From DASWRT01 sp036403035 (GTDB taxonomy: Bacteria; Pseudomonadota; Alphaproteobacteria; ATCC43930; CGMCC-115725): a DNA stretch of 17,959 nt. A program made the position numbers and the translations under genes. Each line of letters opens with the position of its first letter. The stretch's first letter is position 1. The stretch is taken from assembly GCA_036403035.1 (NCBI GenBank), contig DASWRT010000242.1:1-17959 (forward strand), given 5' to 3'. The notes beneath the pieces were generated by a model that saw nothing but the letters and a program-made list of their open reading frames with translations, did not search any database and was not told where the DNA came from. Shown one piece after another: positions 1 through 7,357 of the stretch.

Positions 1-738
1 CTGGCGGAGCCAATCTTTGAGACTGATCGTCCCGATGCGCGGATTGTCGCCGGGGGTAAGAGATTGATCGTTCACCTCGATGCCGAAATAGCCCGCATGG
101 GCATCTGCGACCACCCTGCGGGGATCATGGGTTGCGCTCAGGAATCGTCCCACGAGTTCATCGATCGGCGCACGCTCGGGACCGGCGATCTCGATCGTGC
201 CGTTCACCGGCGGCCCGAGCGCGACATCGGCCATCGCATCGGCCACGTCGTCGGACGCGATAGGCTGGAAAAGCGCCGGCGACAGGCGAACCGTCTGCCC
301 GACCGTGCCCGACTGCGCGATCGCGCCCATGAACTCGAAGAACTGCGTCGAGCGGACGATCGTATAGGGAAGCCCCGAGGCCTTGATCAGGTTCTCCTGG
401 GCCATCTTCGCACGGAAGTAGCCGCTCTCCAGAAGTCGATCGGTGCCGACGACGGAGAGCGCGACATGGTGCTTCACGCCGGCAGCTTTCTCCGCGGCCA
501 TCAGGTTGCGCCCTGACGTCTCGAAGAATTCCAGGGCGGCCTCGTCCTCGAACGAGGGCGAGTTCGCGAGGTCGACGACGACACGCGCTCCCGCAATCGC
601 TTCGGCCAGTCCCTCGCCCGTGACGGTATTGACGCCCGAGTTCGGCGACGCCGCCACAACCTCGTGCCCCTTGGGACGAAGCCGGCTCACGAGCTTTGTT
701 CCGATAAGGCCGCTGCCTCCGATGACTACGATCTTCAT
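1..738 (-). CDS. NmrA-like NAD(P)-binding SDR family protein (C-terminus cut by window edge)
   Basis: The minus-strand frame is open from an ATG at 738 to base 1, giving 246 residues with no stop inside the window. The N-terminus MKIVVIGGSGLIG is a beta strand followed by the glycine-rich dinucleotide motif GGxGxxG of an extended/atypical Rossmann fold. Further on are YFRAKMAQENLIKASGLPYT and IVRSTQFFEF, typical of NmrA-like and NAD(P)H-binding SDR proteins. These often act as quinone or NADPH reductases or as redox sensors, so the substrate cannot be named. Family members are about 250 residues long, so the last residues seen (KDWLRQ) must be near the natural end. A GGAG lies about 7 bases before the ATG. 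The gene is divergent from the winged-helix regulator at 939, which may control it; that link is inferred from position only. Confidence 0.85.
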   Translation of the reverse strand, partial: MKIVVIGGSGLIGTKLVSRLRPKGHEVVAASPNSGVNTVTGEGLAEAIAGARVVVDLANSPSFEDEAALEFFETSGRNLMAAEKAAGVKHHVALSVVGTDRLLESGYFRAKMAQENLIKASGLPYTIVRSTQFFEFMGAIAQSGTVGQTVRLSPALFQPIASDDVADAMADVALGPPVNGTIEIAGPERAPIDELVGRFLSATHDPRRVVADAHAGYFGIEVNDQSLTPGDNPRIGTISLKDWLRQ

Positions 739-938
739 TGGGATCTCCATTCGATGTCGGCTGTCGCGCAGGATGGCCGAAACTCGGGACGGAGACTTTG
801 CGGCGATCTTGAATCATCATCGAGTTCGGCTTGGATTTTTGTCCAAGGCCGCCGACTCGACGGTACCATCAGTGACTTGACCGGCGGCCGCTTGGCAAGG
901 GGCTCGACGCGTGCGCGCGGAGGCGAGGGAGGCACCGC
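739..938. promoter_or_regulatory. Divergent intergenic region with a small palindrome (candidate operator)
   Basis: This 200-base gap separates the divergent SDR gene and winged-helix regulator gene and must hold both promoters. The clearest structure is the inverted repeat CTTGGA (830-835), a six-base TTTTTG spacer, and TCCAAG (842-847). It could be an operator or a small hairpin. I could not assign convincing -35/-10 pairs on either strand. Confidence 0.35.
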
Positions 939-2531
939 ATGTCATTCGTGTTCGGGGACTGTCTGCTCGATCCCGACCGGCGGGAGCTTTTCCGCGGGTC
1001 CGAGGCGATTGCGACGGGGCCGCAAGTCTTCGATCTGCTGCTCTATCTGGTGGAGAACCGCGAGCACGTCGTCAGCAGGGACGGCCTGCTCGATGCCGTG
1101 TGGGGCGGACGCATCGTCTCGGAATCGACCCTGGCCAGTCACATCAACGCGGTGCGCAAGGCCATCGGCGACAGCGGCCAGGAGCAGCGGCTGATCCGAA
1201 CGGTCGCCCGCAAGGGGTTCCGGTTCGTCGGCGAGGTCCGGGAGATACGGCCGCCGGATGATCTCAAATCCTCCGAGAGCGGGCCTGCCGTCGGGCGGGG
1301 TGAGACACCGGCGCAGCCGCCGGCGCTGGCTCTTCCCGACAGGCCTTCGATCGCCGTCCTGCCGTTCGTGAACCTGAGCGGCGACCCCGCGCAGGACTAC
1401 TTCGCCGACGGCGTGGTGGAGGACATCATCGCGGCGTTGTCGCGCATTCGCTGGCTGTTCGTCATCGCGCGCAATTCGAGCTTCACCTACAAGGGCCAGG
1501 CGGTTGACGTGAAGCAGGTCGGCCGCGAGCTGGGCGTGCGCTACGTGCTGGAGGGCAGCGTGCGCAAAGCGGCGGAACGGATGCGCATCACCGGACAGCT
1601 CATCGATGCGACGACCGGAGGGCATCTCTGGGCAGACCGGTTCGAAGGCACCCTGGGCGACATCTTCGAGTTGCAGGACCAGCTGACCGAGAACGTCGTC
1701 GGCGCGATCGCGCCCCAGCTGGAGCGGGCGGAAATCGAGCGCGCAAGGCGGAAGCCGACCGAAAACCTCGACGCATACGACTACTACCTTCGCGGGATGG
1801 CGAACCTGCATCGGGGCGACAGAGAGTCCACCGACGAGGCGCTGGCCCAGTTCCATCACGCGCTACAGCTCGACGCGAATTTCGCGTCAGTCCATGCGAT
1901 GGCGGCGTGGTGCTATTTCTGGCGCAAGGTCAACGGTTGGATGGCCGATCCGTCACGGGAGATCGCTGAGGCAGCCCGGTTGGCCCGCCGGGCCGTCGAA
2001 CTGGGCGGGGACGATGCGATTGCGCTGACGCGAAGCGGTCATGCGCTCGGCCATTTCGCCGGCGACCTCGACGGGGGCATCGCCCTGATCGACAGGGCTC
2101 TCGTGCTCAATCCGAACCTCGCGTCCGCCTGGTTCCTCGGCGGATTCCTGAGAGCCTGGAACGGCGAAACGGACGGCGCCGTCGAGCACTTCTCGCGGGC
2201 AATGCGTTTGAGTCCCCTCGACCCCGAGATGTACCGGATGCAGGCGGGCATGGCGGTGGCGCATCTGTTCGCCGGGCGCTTCGACGCCGCGTCCTCATGG
2301 GCGGAGAAGTCGTTCAGGCATTTGCCGAGCTTCCTGATGGCCGTGAGCATCATTGCGGCGAGCCATGCGCTTGCAAGCCGGCCGGACGAAGCGCAGCGGG
2401 CGATGAGCCAGTTGCGCCGGCTCGATCCCGGGCTTCGTATCTCCAATCTTGCGGATTGGCTGCCGATCCGCCGGCCGGAGGACCTTGCGACGTTCGCCGA
2501 CGGCCTGCGAAGAGCAGGGTTACGGGAATGA
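939..2531 (+). CDS. Winged-helix transcriptional regulator with TolB-like and TPR domains
   Basis: This 530-residue protein starts at an ATG with AGGGAGG six bases upstream. Residues 1-100 form an OmpR/CadC-type winged helix, with the family hallmarks LLYLVENREHVVSRDGLLDAVW and a final RTVARKGFRFVGEV wing. After a proline-rich linker, residues about 134-260 resemble the TolB-like/FlgO-like module found in many such regulators (IAVLPFVNLSGDP, FADGVVEDIIAALSRI, GVRYVLEGSVRK, GGHLWADRFEG). Residues about 265-510 are helical with TPR-like repeats. There is no hydrophobic stretch long enough for a membrane span, so unlike CadC it looks cytoplasmic. It probably binds DNA through the winged helix and senses a partner or ligand through the C-terminal part. 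Its target is unknown; the divergent SDR gene is the simplest candidate. It converges on the next gene with a gap of only 14 bases. Confidence 0.88.
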   Translation: MSFVFGDCLLDPDRRELFRGSEAIATGPQVFDLLLYLVENREHVVSRDGLLDAVWGGRIVSESTLASHINAVRKAIGDSGQEQRLIRTVARKGFRFVGEVREIRPPDDLKSSESGPAVGRGETPAQPPALALPDRPSIAVLPFVNLSGDPAQDYFADGVVEDIIAALSRIRWLFVIARNSSFTYKGQAVDVKQVGRELGVRYVLEGSVRKAAERMRITGQLIDATTGGHLWADRFEGTLGDIFELQDQLTENVVGAIAPQLERAEIERARRKPTENLDAYDYYLRGMANLHRGDRESTDEALAQFHHALQLDANFASVHAMAAWCYFWRKVNGWMADPSREIAEAARLARRAVELGGDDAIALTRSGHALGHFAGDLDGGIALIDRALVLNPNLASAWFLGGFLRAWNGETDGAVEHFSRAMRLSPLDPEMYRMQAGMAVAHLFAGRFDAASSWAEKSFRHLPSFLMAVSIIAASHALASRPDEAQRAMSQLRRLDPGLRISNLADWLPIRRPEDLATFADGLRRAGLRE

Positions 2532-2545
2532 CGAGGCATGCGGTA

Positions 2546-4204
2546 TCACTCCGGCGCGGCCGACGGAACGCGGGCGCGCAGTTCGTCGACGAGGACTCGC
2601 TGATTTTCGGAGTAATCGATCGGGACCACGACGAGATGCACGCCGCCCTCCTTGAAGGCCGTCTCGAGAGTGGGGACCAGATCCTCCGTTGCGCCGATGC
2701 GCCACCCCTTGGCTCCATAGGCCTCGGCGTACTTGACGAAGTCGGGGTTGCCGAACGAGAGCCCCCAGTCGGCGAAGTTGTCGACCGCCTGCTTCCAGCG
2801 GATCATCCCGTAGGCGCCGTCCTCCAGGACCATGACGACCAGGTTCAGCTTTAGCCGGACGGCCGTCTCCATCTCCTGCGAGTTCATCATGAAGCCGCCG
2901 TCGCCGCACACCGCCAGGACGCGGCGCTCGGGGTGGAGCATCGCCGCCATCATCGCCGACGGCAGCCCTGCGCCCATCGTCGCCAAGGCATTGTCGAGGA
3001 GCAGTGTGTTCGCGACCCGCGTGCGGTAATTGCGCGCGAACCAGATCTTGTACATGCCGTTGTCGAGCGCCACGATGCCGTCTTCCGGCATGACCTGCCG
3101 GACGTCGTGCACGATCCGCTGCGGCGTCGGCGGGAACCGCTCCTCGGCGGCGCGCTCGGCGATCCGCCCGAGGATGCCGTCGCGAAGCGGCAGCAGCGCG
3201 TCCGCGTAGTGCAGCTTGCCCTCGACCCGGTCGGCCAGGAGTTCGAGGCTGGGGCCGACGTCGCCGATGACTTCTGCGTGCGGGAAATAGACCTGCTCCA
3301 CGGTTGCGGGCGTGTAGCCGATATGGATCACCTTCGGCCCGCCGGGTCCCATGATGAAGGGCGGCTTCTCCACCGTGTCGTGGCCGATGGCGATGATCAG
3401 GTCGGCGCGCTCGATCGCCTCGTGCACGTAGTCGCGCTCCGACAGGGCGGCGGTGCCTATGTAGAGGTTGGTCCCGCCGGGAACCGTCCCCTTGCCCATC
3501 TGCGTCGTGAAGAACGGAATGCGCGTGCGGCGGACGAAGCCGGCCAGCCCGGCGGTCGAGCGCGGCCGGCTCGCGGCGGCGCCGAGCATGATCAGCGGCC
3601 GCTTGGCGGCGAGGATCATGTCGGCCGCGCGGTCGAGCGCCGCGCGGTGCGCCATCGGGAGTTCGATCGGATGGGGCGGCACCAGCGGCGGCTGCGGCTC
3701 GGCACAGCTCTCGCCCGCCACGTCCTCCGGCAGCTCCAGGTGCACCGGGCCGGGCCGCTCCTCGGTCGCCACACGGAAGGCGTCGCGCACCAGCGTCGGG
3801 ATGGTGGCGGGGCTGACGATCTGGCGCGAGAGCTTGGTCAGCGGCTTCATCGCCGCAACCACGTCGACGATCTGGAATCGCGCCTGCCGGCTGGACATGA
3901 TCCCCTTCTGGCCGGTGATCATCACCATCGGCATGGCGCCGAGATGCGCGTAGGCGGCCCCCGTCGCGAGGTTCAAGGCGCCGGGGCCGAGCGTGCTGAG
4001 GCAGACGCCGGGCTGGCCGGTGAGGCGCCCGTGCGTCGCCGCCATGAAGGCCGCCGACTGCTCGTGCCGGGTCACGACGAGCTGGATCGCGGACCCGCGG
4101 AGCGATTCGAGCACATCGAGGTTTTCTTCCCCCGGCACGCCGAAGATCTGCTTCACGCCCTCGTTCTCCAGCGCGGCAACCAGCAGATCAGAGCCTTTGG
4201 TCAT
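2546..4204 (-). CDS. Thiamine diphosphate-dependent acetolactate synthase large-subunit-like protein
   Basis: This 552-residue protein has the three-domain layout of the acetolactate synthase/pyruvate oxidase family. The N-terminal pyrimidine-binding domain has FGVPGEENLD and TRHEQSAAFMA; E48 is the conserved glutamate that activates ThDP. The central domain has RPGPVHLELPEDVAGE. The C-terminal domain has the ThDP/Mg motif starting at GDGG (434-437), followed by VMVLEDGAYGMIRWKQ. At the second metal-ligand position many relatives have Asn, whereas here D462-G463 follows. The family condenses two pyruvates to acetolactate, but some members decarboxylate or carboligate other 2-oxoacids. No small regulatory subunit gene lies nearby, which fits a catabolic or specialised enzyme better than the branched-chain amino-acid one. 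The ATG has GGAGG seven bases upstream. The gene lies 120 bases downstream of the broken LysR gene, on the same strand. Confidence 0.88.
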   Translation of the reverse strand: MTKGSDLLVAALENEGVKQIFGVPGEENLDVLESLRGSAIQLVVTRHEQSAAFMAATHGRLTGQPGVCLSTLGPGALNLATGAAYAHLGAMPMVMITGQKGIMSSRQARFQIVDVVAAMKPLTKLSRQIVSPATIPTLVRDAFRVATEERPGPVHLELPEDVAGESCAEPQPPLVPPHPIELPMAHRAALDRAADMILAAKRPLIMLGAAASRPRSTAGLAGFVRRTRIPFFTTQMGKGTVPGGTNLYIGTAALSERDYVHEAIERADLIIAIGHDTVEKPPFIMGPGGPKVIHIGYTPATVEQVYFPHAEVIGDVGPSLELLADRVEGKLHYADALLPLRDGILGRIAERAAEERFPPTPQRIVHDVRQVMPEDGIVALDNGMYKIWFARNYRTRVANTLLLDNALATMGAGLPSAMMAAMLHPERRVLAVCGDGGFMMNSQEMETAVRLKLNLVVMVLEDGAYGMIRWKQAVDNFADWGLSFGNPDFVKYAEAYGAKGWRIGATEDLVPTLETAFKEGGVHLVVVPIDYSENQRVLVDELRARVPSAAPE

Positions 4205-4324
4205 GGCGGGGCCTCCGTTCCGTTATGCGTTCATCGGGCGTTATAACGCGCTGCGCGCTCTCCCGCCCGGATATTGGAAGCGAGTACGCCCGGCCGGCCG
4301 CGTGAAACCGTTCACGGCGGAGCG
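4205..4324 (-). promoter_or_regulatory. Leader of the acetolactate-synthase-like gene with a 12-base palindrome
   Basis: The gap between the LysR gene end and the acetolactate-synthase-like start contains a perfect 12-base palindrome, GCGTTATAACGC (4238-4249). Its centre reads TATAAC on the minus strand and could be a -10 element or an operator. GGAGG lies just before the ATG. No clear -35 was seen, so transcription may also come from the LysR gene. Confidence 0.35.
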
Positions 4325-5262
4325 TCACGATCCGAGCCATCGCGCTTCGAGCCACGCGCCGCTCAGCGTCGCCTCCTTGACGCACCGGACCAGCACGTCG
4401 ACGGCGCGCTGGACGTGCGGGCGGACGATCCTGTTCGCCGGGAGGCCCAGCACGATCGTCCGGGTGATCGTCGGATCGCTCAACGGCGCGGCCGTGACGT
4501 GCTTGCGCCCCACGTCGTCCGCCACGGCGATGGCGGGGAGGATGGTCAAGCCTTGTCCGCCGATGACCAAGCCCTTTTGGACGCTCGTCGCATTGGTTTC
4601 GGCGGCGATGTCAGCGCCATGCGGGCGACCGCGCAGGCATGGTCGACCAGGGTCCGTATCCCGTCCGGCGCGCTCGGCAGGATGAGCGGCTTTCCGGCGA
4701 GGCTTGCCAGCGGGACCGGACGGCTCTTGCGCAGCCGGGCCGATGGCGGTCCGACCACCCAGAGCGCCTCCTCGATCAGCGGCCTGGCGTGAACGGCCGG
4801 CGAGCGGTCGGCGCCGTAAAGGAGGGCGGCGTCCACCTCGCCGGTTTCGAGCCACTGCCGCAGCGTGCCGGCATAGGCCATCGCGATCCTGATGCGGATG
4901 CCGGGGTACGCCGCTGCGACGGCGCCCACCAGCGGGGTCGATAGCAGATCGCCGGTGCTCGGAATCAGGCCGAGCGTGACGAGGCCGCCGACGCCGGCCC
5001 CGTCGGCGGATCCCGCGACCTCGGCCCGCGCACGGTCGAGTTCGAGCATCGCGCGCCGCGCGTAGGCGGCGAGCGTTCGGCTGGCTTCGGTAAGGACCAT
5101 GCCGTAGCGCTCGCGCTCGAACAGGTCGGCCCCGATATCCTCCTCCGGGAGGCGGAGCTGCCTCGACACCGCCGGCTGCACGAGGTTGAGCGCCTCGGCG
5201 GCCCGAGTGGCGTTGCCGGTCTCGGCGACCGTCAGGAATGCGCGCAATCGCTTGGAGTCCAT
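4325..5262 (-). pseudogene. LysR-type transcriptional regulator with a one-base frameshift
   Basis: The start is taken at the ATG encoding MDSKRLRAFLTVAETG, which is the family's usual N-terminus and has GGAG upstream. Residues 1-60 are the LysR winged helix-turn-helix (AAEALNLVQPAVSRQLR), followed by the effector domain through PLILPSAPDGIRTLVDHACAVARMAL. That frame then runs into unrelated residues and stops at 4546. The missing C-terminal half (DIAAETNATSV, GLVIGGQGLTILPAIAVA) continues in the neighbouring frame to a stop at 4325. The switch point is about 4608-4616. Restoring one base (CTGAC to CTGGAC on the coding strand) would rejoin the frames as ...ARMALDIAAE. No slippery heptamer is visible, so this is a real mutation or a sequencing error. 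The intact product would be about 312 residues. It is divergent from the two-subunit ThDP enzyme and upstream of the acetolactate-synthase-like gene, either of which could be its target. Confidence 0.82.
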
Positions 5263-5289
5263 GGCGCTCCAGCAATGCCGGGACATGAT

Positions 5290-5301
5290 CCTGATATCAG
5301 G
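5290..5301. promoter_or_regulatory. Perfect 12-base palindrome between divergent LysR and ThDP genes (candidate LysR operator)
   Basis: CCTGATATCAGG is a perfect dyad in an unusually AT-rich stretch 28 bases upstream of the LysR start. Autoregulatory LysR-type proteins typically bind such dyads between divergent genes. That this LysR binds here is inferred. Confidence 0.5.
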
Positions 5302-5309
5302 TATCTCTA

Positions 5310-5340
5310 TTGTACTGCATGACCCATCACTTTCTATTAT
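5310..5340 (+). promoter_or_regulatory. Candidate promoter for the two-subunit ThDP enzyme
   Basis: TTGTAC at 5310-5315 and TATTAT at 5335-5340 resemble -35 and -10 hexamers. They are separated by a long 19-base spacer, as in promoters that need an activator. They lie 40 bases before the ATG at 5381, next to the candidate LysR operator. Confidence 0.4.
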
Positions 5341-5380
5341 CGCCCATCGAAACCGACGGCTAAATGCGACGGACGGGGCT

Positions 5381-5926
5381 ATGGATCATACGCAGGCTGC
5401 GGCGGCTCCTGCCGCTTCTTGGCAAGAGACGATCTTCAAGATCCTGAAGGAGGGCGGCGTGCGCCAGATCGCGTACGTGCCCGATGCAGGACATTCGCAC
5501 GTCATCCGTTGCGCGCAGGATGATCCGGACATCCACGACGTCGTCCTCACGACCGAGGAGGAAGGCGTCGCTCTGGCCTGCGGCGCATGGCTCGGCGGGC
5601 AGCGGGCCGTCCTGCTGATGCAGAGCAGCGGCGTCGGCAATTGCGTCAACATGTTCTCGCTGCTGCGCAGCGCCGACTTTCCTTTCCTCACGCTGGTGAC
5701 GATGCGCGGCGAGTACGCGGAGTTCAACCCGTGGCAGCGGCCGATGGGGCAGGCGACGCAAGCGGCGCTGGAGTTGATGGGCATCACGGTCCTCCGCGCC
5801 TCGCATCCGGGCGAAGTCGAGGATATCGTCGGCGCGGCTCTGGACTCCGCCTTCGGAGCGGGCGAGCAGGTGGCCGTGCTGCTGGGGCAGAACCTGATCG
5901 GGCGCAAGAAGTGGGAGAGCCAGTGA
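5381..5926 (+). CDS. ThDP-binding decarboxylase-like protein, alpha subunit (pyrimidine-binding domain)
   Basis: This is a 181-residue protein from the ATG at 5381, where the sequence MDHTQAAAAPAASWQETIFK begins; the frame stays open further upstream but without family-like sequence. It holds only the pyrimidine-binding domain of a ThDP enzyme: ILKEGGVRQIAYVPDAGHSH, then LTTEEEGVALACGAWLGGQR with the presumed catalytic glutamate in the E59-E61 cluster, then VLLMQSSGVGNCVNM. This half-enzyme layout matches sulfopyruvate decarboxylase ComD and the N-terminal half of phosphonopyruvate decarboxylase. The stop overlaps the start of the next gene (TGATG), so the two halves are probably translated together and form one enzyme. 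The substrate is unknown: no other sulfonate or phosphonate gene is present in the window. Confidence 0.85.
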   Translation: MDHTQAAAAPAASWQETIFKILKEGGVRQIAYVPDAGHSHVIRCAQDDPDIHDVVLTTEEEGVALACGAWLGGQRAVLLMQSSGVGNCVNMFSLLRSADFPFLTLVTMRGEYAEFNPWQRPMGQATQAALELMGITVLRASHPGEVEDIVGAALDSAFGAGEQVAVLLGQNLIGRKKWESQ

Positions 5927-6552
5927 TGAGCACGCCGACCCTCGCCGCCGCCACTGCCGCCGTCACCGCCGCGGGCAAGGCCGATCGCCGGGAGTTCGTC
6001 GCCAGGCTGCTGCGCCACCTGCCGGAGGACGCGCTCGTCGTCACGGGGCTCGGCTCCTCCTCCTACGACGTGTTCGCGGCAGGCGACCGCGACGGGAACT
6101 ACTATCTCTGGGGCGCGATGGGCGGCGCCGCCGCATTGGGGCTCGGACTCGCGCTGGCGCAGCCGGACAGGCCGGTGGTCGTCGTCACCGGCGACGGCGA
6201 GCAGCTGATGGGCATCGGCTGCCTGGCGACGATCGCCGCCAAGCAGCCCCGCAACATGACGATCGTCGTGCTCGACAACGGGCATTACGGCGAAACGGGT
6301 ATGCAGCGCAGCCATACGAGCCTCGGCGCCGACCTTGTTGCCGTGGCCAAGGGGTTCGGCATCGCCGACGCCTTCTCCGTTGCGAGCGCCGATCGCTGCG
6401 CCGAGATTGCGGACCGGGCACGCGCACGAAAGGCGCCCGCGTTCGTTCAGGTCCTGATCGACGCGGCCGAGCCGCCGCGAGCGCTGCCGCCGCGCGACGG
6501 GGCGTTCGTCAAGAACCGCTTCCGCGCCGCACTCGGTTTCAAGCCGTTCTAG
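5926..6552 (+). CDS. ThDP-binding decarboxylase-like protein, beta subunit (diphosphate-binding domain)
   Basis: This 208-residue protein starts inside the stop codon of the alpha-subunit gene (TGATG). It carries the diphosphate/Mg-binding half: WGAMGGAAALGLGLALAQP, then GDGEQLMGIGCLA starting at G89, then IVVLDNGHYGETG with D117-N118 as the second metal-ligand region. This is the classic GDG-(about 26)-N motif. Together the two polypeptides rebuild one complete ThDP active site, as in ComD/ComE sulfopyruvate decarboxylase. The likely reaction is non-oxidative decarboxylation of a 3-substituted pyruvate or another 2-oxoacid in the cytoplasm. A strong hairpin about 130 bases downstream probably ends the transcript. 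Confidence 0.87.
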   Translation: MSTPTLAAATAAVTAAGKADRREFVARLLRHLPEDALVVTGLGSSSYDVFAAGDRDGNYYLWGAMGGAAALGLGLALAQPDRPVVVVTGDGEQLMGIGCLATIAAKQPRNMTIVVLDNGHYGETGMQRSHTSLGADLVAVAKGFGIADAFSVASADRCAEIADRARARKAPAFVQVLIDAAEPPRALPPRDGAFVKNRFRAALGFKPF

Positions 6553-6680
6553 CCCGTCGCCTATCTCCGCATGGAGGCGCGACATGTGCTCTCGCGACCC
6601 GAAAATGAGCGGCCTCCTGCTTGGCCCGGCGGTCTCGCCGTGTGCGGCATGGGACGGCTTGCGTCGATCACGCCGCGGCA

Positions 6681-6708
6681 GCGGTCCAGCCATTTCGGGC
6701 TGAACCGC
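6681..6708. terminator. Hairpin between convergent genes, probable bidirectional terminator
   Basis: GCGGTCCAGCC (6681-6691) pairs with GGCTGAACCGC (6698-6708) at 10 of 11 positions around a short ATTTCG loop. It lies between the ends of the plus-strand ThDP beta gene and the minus-strand lipoprotein gene. No long T-run follows on either strand, so termination efficiency is uncertain. The rest of the 167-base convergent gap shows nothing further. Confidence 0.55.
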
Positions 6709-6719
6709 GGGAGATCCGC

Positions 6720-6845
6720 TCAATGCACGTGAATCGGCCGGACCTCCACGCCGCCGTCGCGATGGTGCTCGACGACGCACCCGCTCAGGCTGGCGGCGCC
6801 GATGCACGCCAGCGCCAGCAAGGCGGCAACCTTGAATCGCGTCAT
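6720..6845 (-). CDS. Minimal His-rich lipoprotein (41 residues)
   Basis: A very short ORF begins at the ATG at 6845, with a GAGG about 11 bases upstream. The N-terminus MTRFKVAALLALACIGAASLSGC is a textbook lipoprotein signal peptide: two early positive residues, a hydrophobic core and the lipobox LSGC, with C23 as the lipidated residue. The mature part is only 19 residues (CVVEHHRDGGVEVRPIHVH) and holds four histidines. It should be anchored in the outer or inner membrane facing the periplasm. Histidine pairs could bind metal, but that is speculation. The gene follows the other small lipoprotein after 13 bases, so the two are likely co-transcribed. Alternative longer starts in this frame add no recognisable sequence. 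Confidence 0.72.
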   Translation of the reverse strand: MTRFKVAALLALACIGAASLSGCVVEHHRDGGVEVRPIHVH

Positions 6846-6858
6846 GATGGGCAGCGCC

Positions 6859-7053
6859 TCAACGCCATTCGCGCCGGTCGTAGTACCCGCCGTGGCCGCG
6901 ATCCCCGCCATGGTCGCCACCACGCTGGTAGCCACCGCGACCATACCCGCGACCGCCGCCGCCGCGATCCTCCTCGAAGAAGCAGCCTGTCAGGGTTGTG
7001 CTGAGGCCGATGCCGGTCAGGACGAGGAGGAGTGCCACTTTCAATTTGCTCAC
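6859..7053 (-). CDS. Small Gly/Arg-rich lipoprotein (64 residues)
   Basis: The ORF starts at a GTG with GGAG six bases upstream. MSKLKVALLLVLTGIGLSTTLTGC is a lipoprotein signal peptide with lipobox LTGC and C24 as the lipidated residue. The mature 41 residues are dominated by glycine, arginine, aspartate and tyrosine in GGxGRG-like repeats and end in YYDRREWR. Such low-complexity tails are common in tiny surface lipoproteins of alphaproteobacteria, and no enzymatic function is suggested. It forms a pair with the His-rich lipoprotein just downstream and is divergent from the DUF6197-like gene. Confidence 0.75.
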   Translation of the reverse strand: MSKLKVALLLVLTGIGLSTTLTGCFFEEDRGGGGRGYGRGGYQRGGDHGGDRGHGGYYDRREWR

Positions 7054-7357
7054 GTCGGGCTCCGCGAAACGTTCATCCTGTCAAGGTCAACATCGCAAAC
7101 GGCGAAAAAGAGCCAAAGCCATGCGGACGACGGCCGGGGAGAAGGGCATCGCGCCCCGCGGCTTCCGGAAACGCGCGACTTCTATCCCGCTTCGCCCGGC
7201 GCCGATGGTATAAAGGTCGGGCGGTGTGAAGCTGGCGATTGCAGGCGCCGCCGGCCGGCCGGATGCGTCGGTTCGGGACGGGAGCTGAGAGCCTGACGAG
7301 ACAGGCTCCCAGCCAGCCAAAGGTGTCGGCCGCAGGGCACGGGCGAGGGAGGTCGGT
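7054..7357. promoter_or_regulatory. 304-base divergent intergenic region
   Basis: This gap must hold promoters for the minus-strand lipoprotein pair and the plus-strand DUF6197-like gene. A TATAAA at 7209-7214 on the plus strand is a plausible -10, but no convincing -35 precedes it. The putative leader of the plus-strand gene contains a hairpin, GAGCCTG (7289-7295) with CAGGCTC (7302-7308) around a six-base loop. I see no small gene, repeat or riboswitch that I recognise. Confidence 0.4.

Noticed and set aside
942..1859. A 305-residue minus-strand frame opposite the winged-helix regulator
   Set aside because: It has no domain resemblance, while the plus strand shows winged-helix and TolB-like hallmarks.
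2933..4246. A 437-residue plus-strand frame opposite the acetolactate-synthase-like gene
   Set aside because: It has no recognisable motif and high Arg/His/Asp content; the opposite strand has a complete ThDP enzyme.
4600..4620. Programmed ribosomal frameshifting in the LysR gene
   Set aside because: No X-XXY-YYZ slippery heptamer, internal Shine-Dalgarno sequence or obvious downstream structure is seen at the switch point.
4325..5275. A continuous 316-residue minus-strand frame as an intact gene
   Set aside because: Only its C-terminal third is LysR-like; the N-terminal two thirds is an out-of-frame reading of the LysR DNA-binding and effector domains, so the frame marks a frameshift rather than a separate gene.
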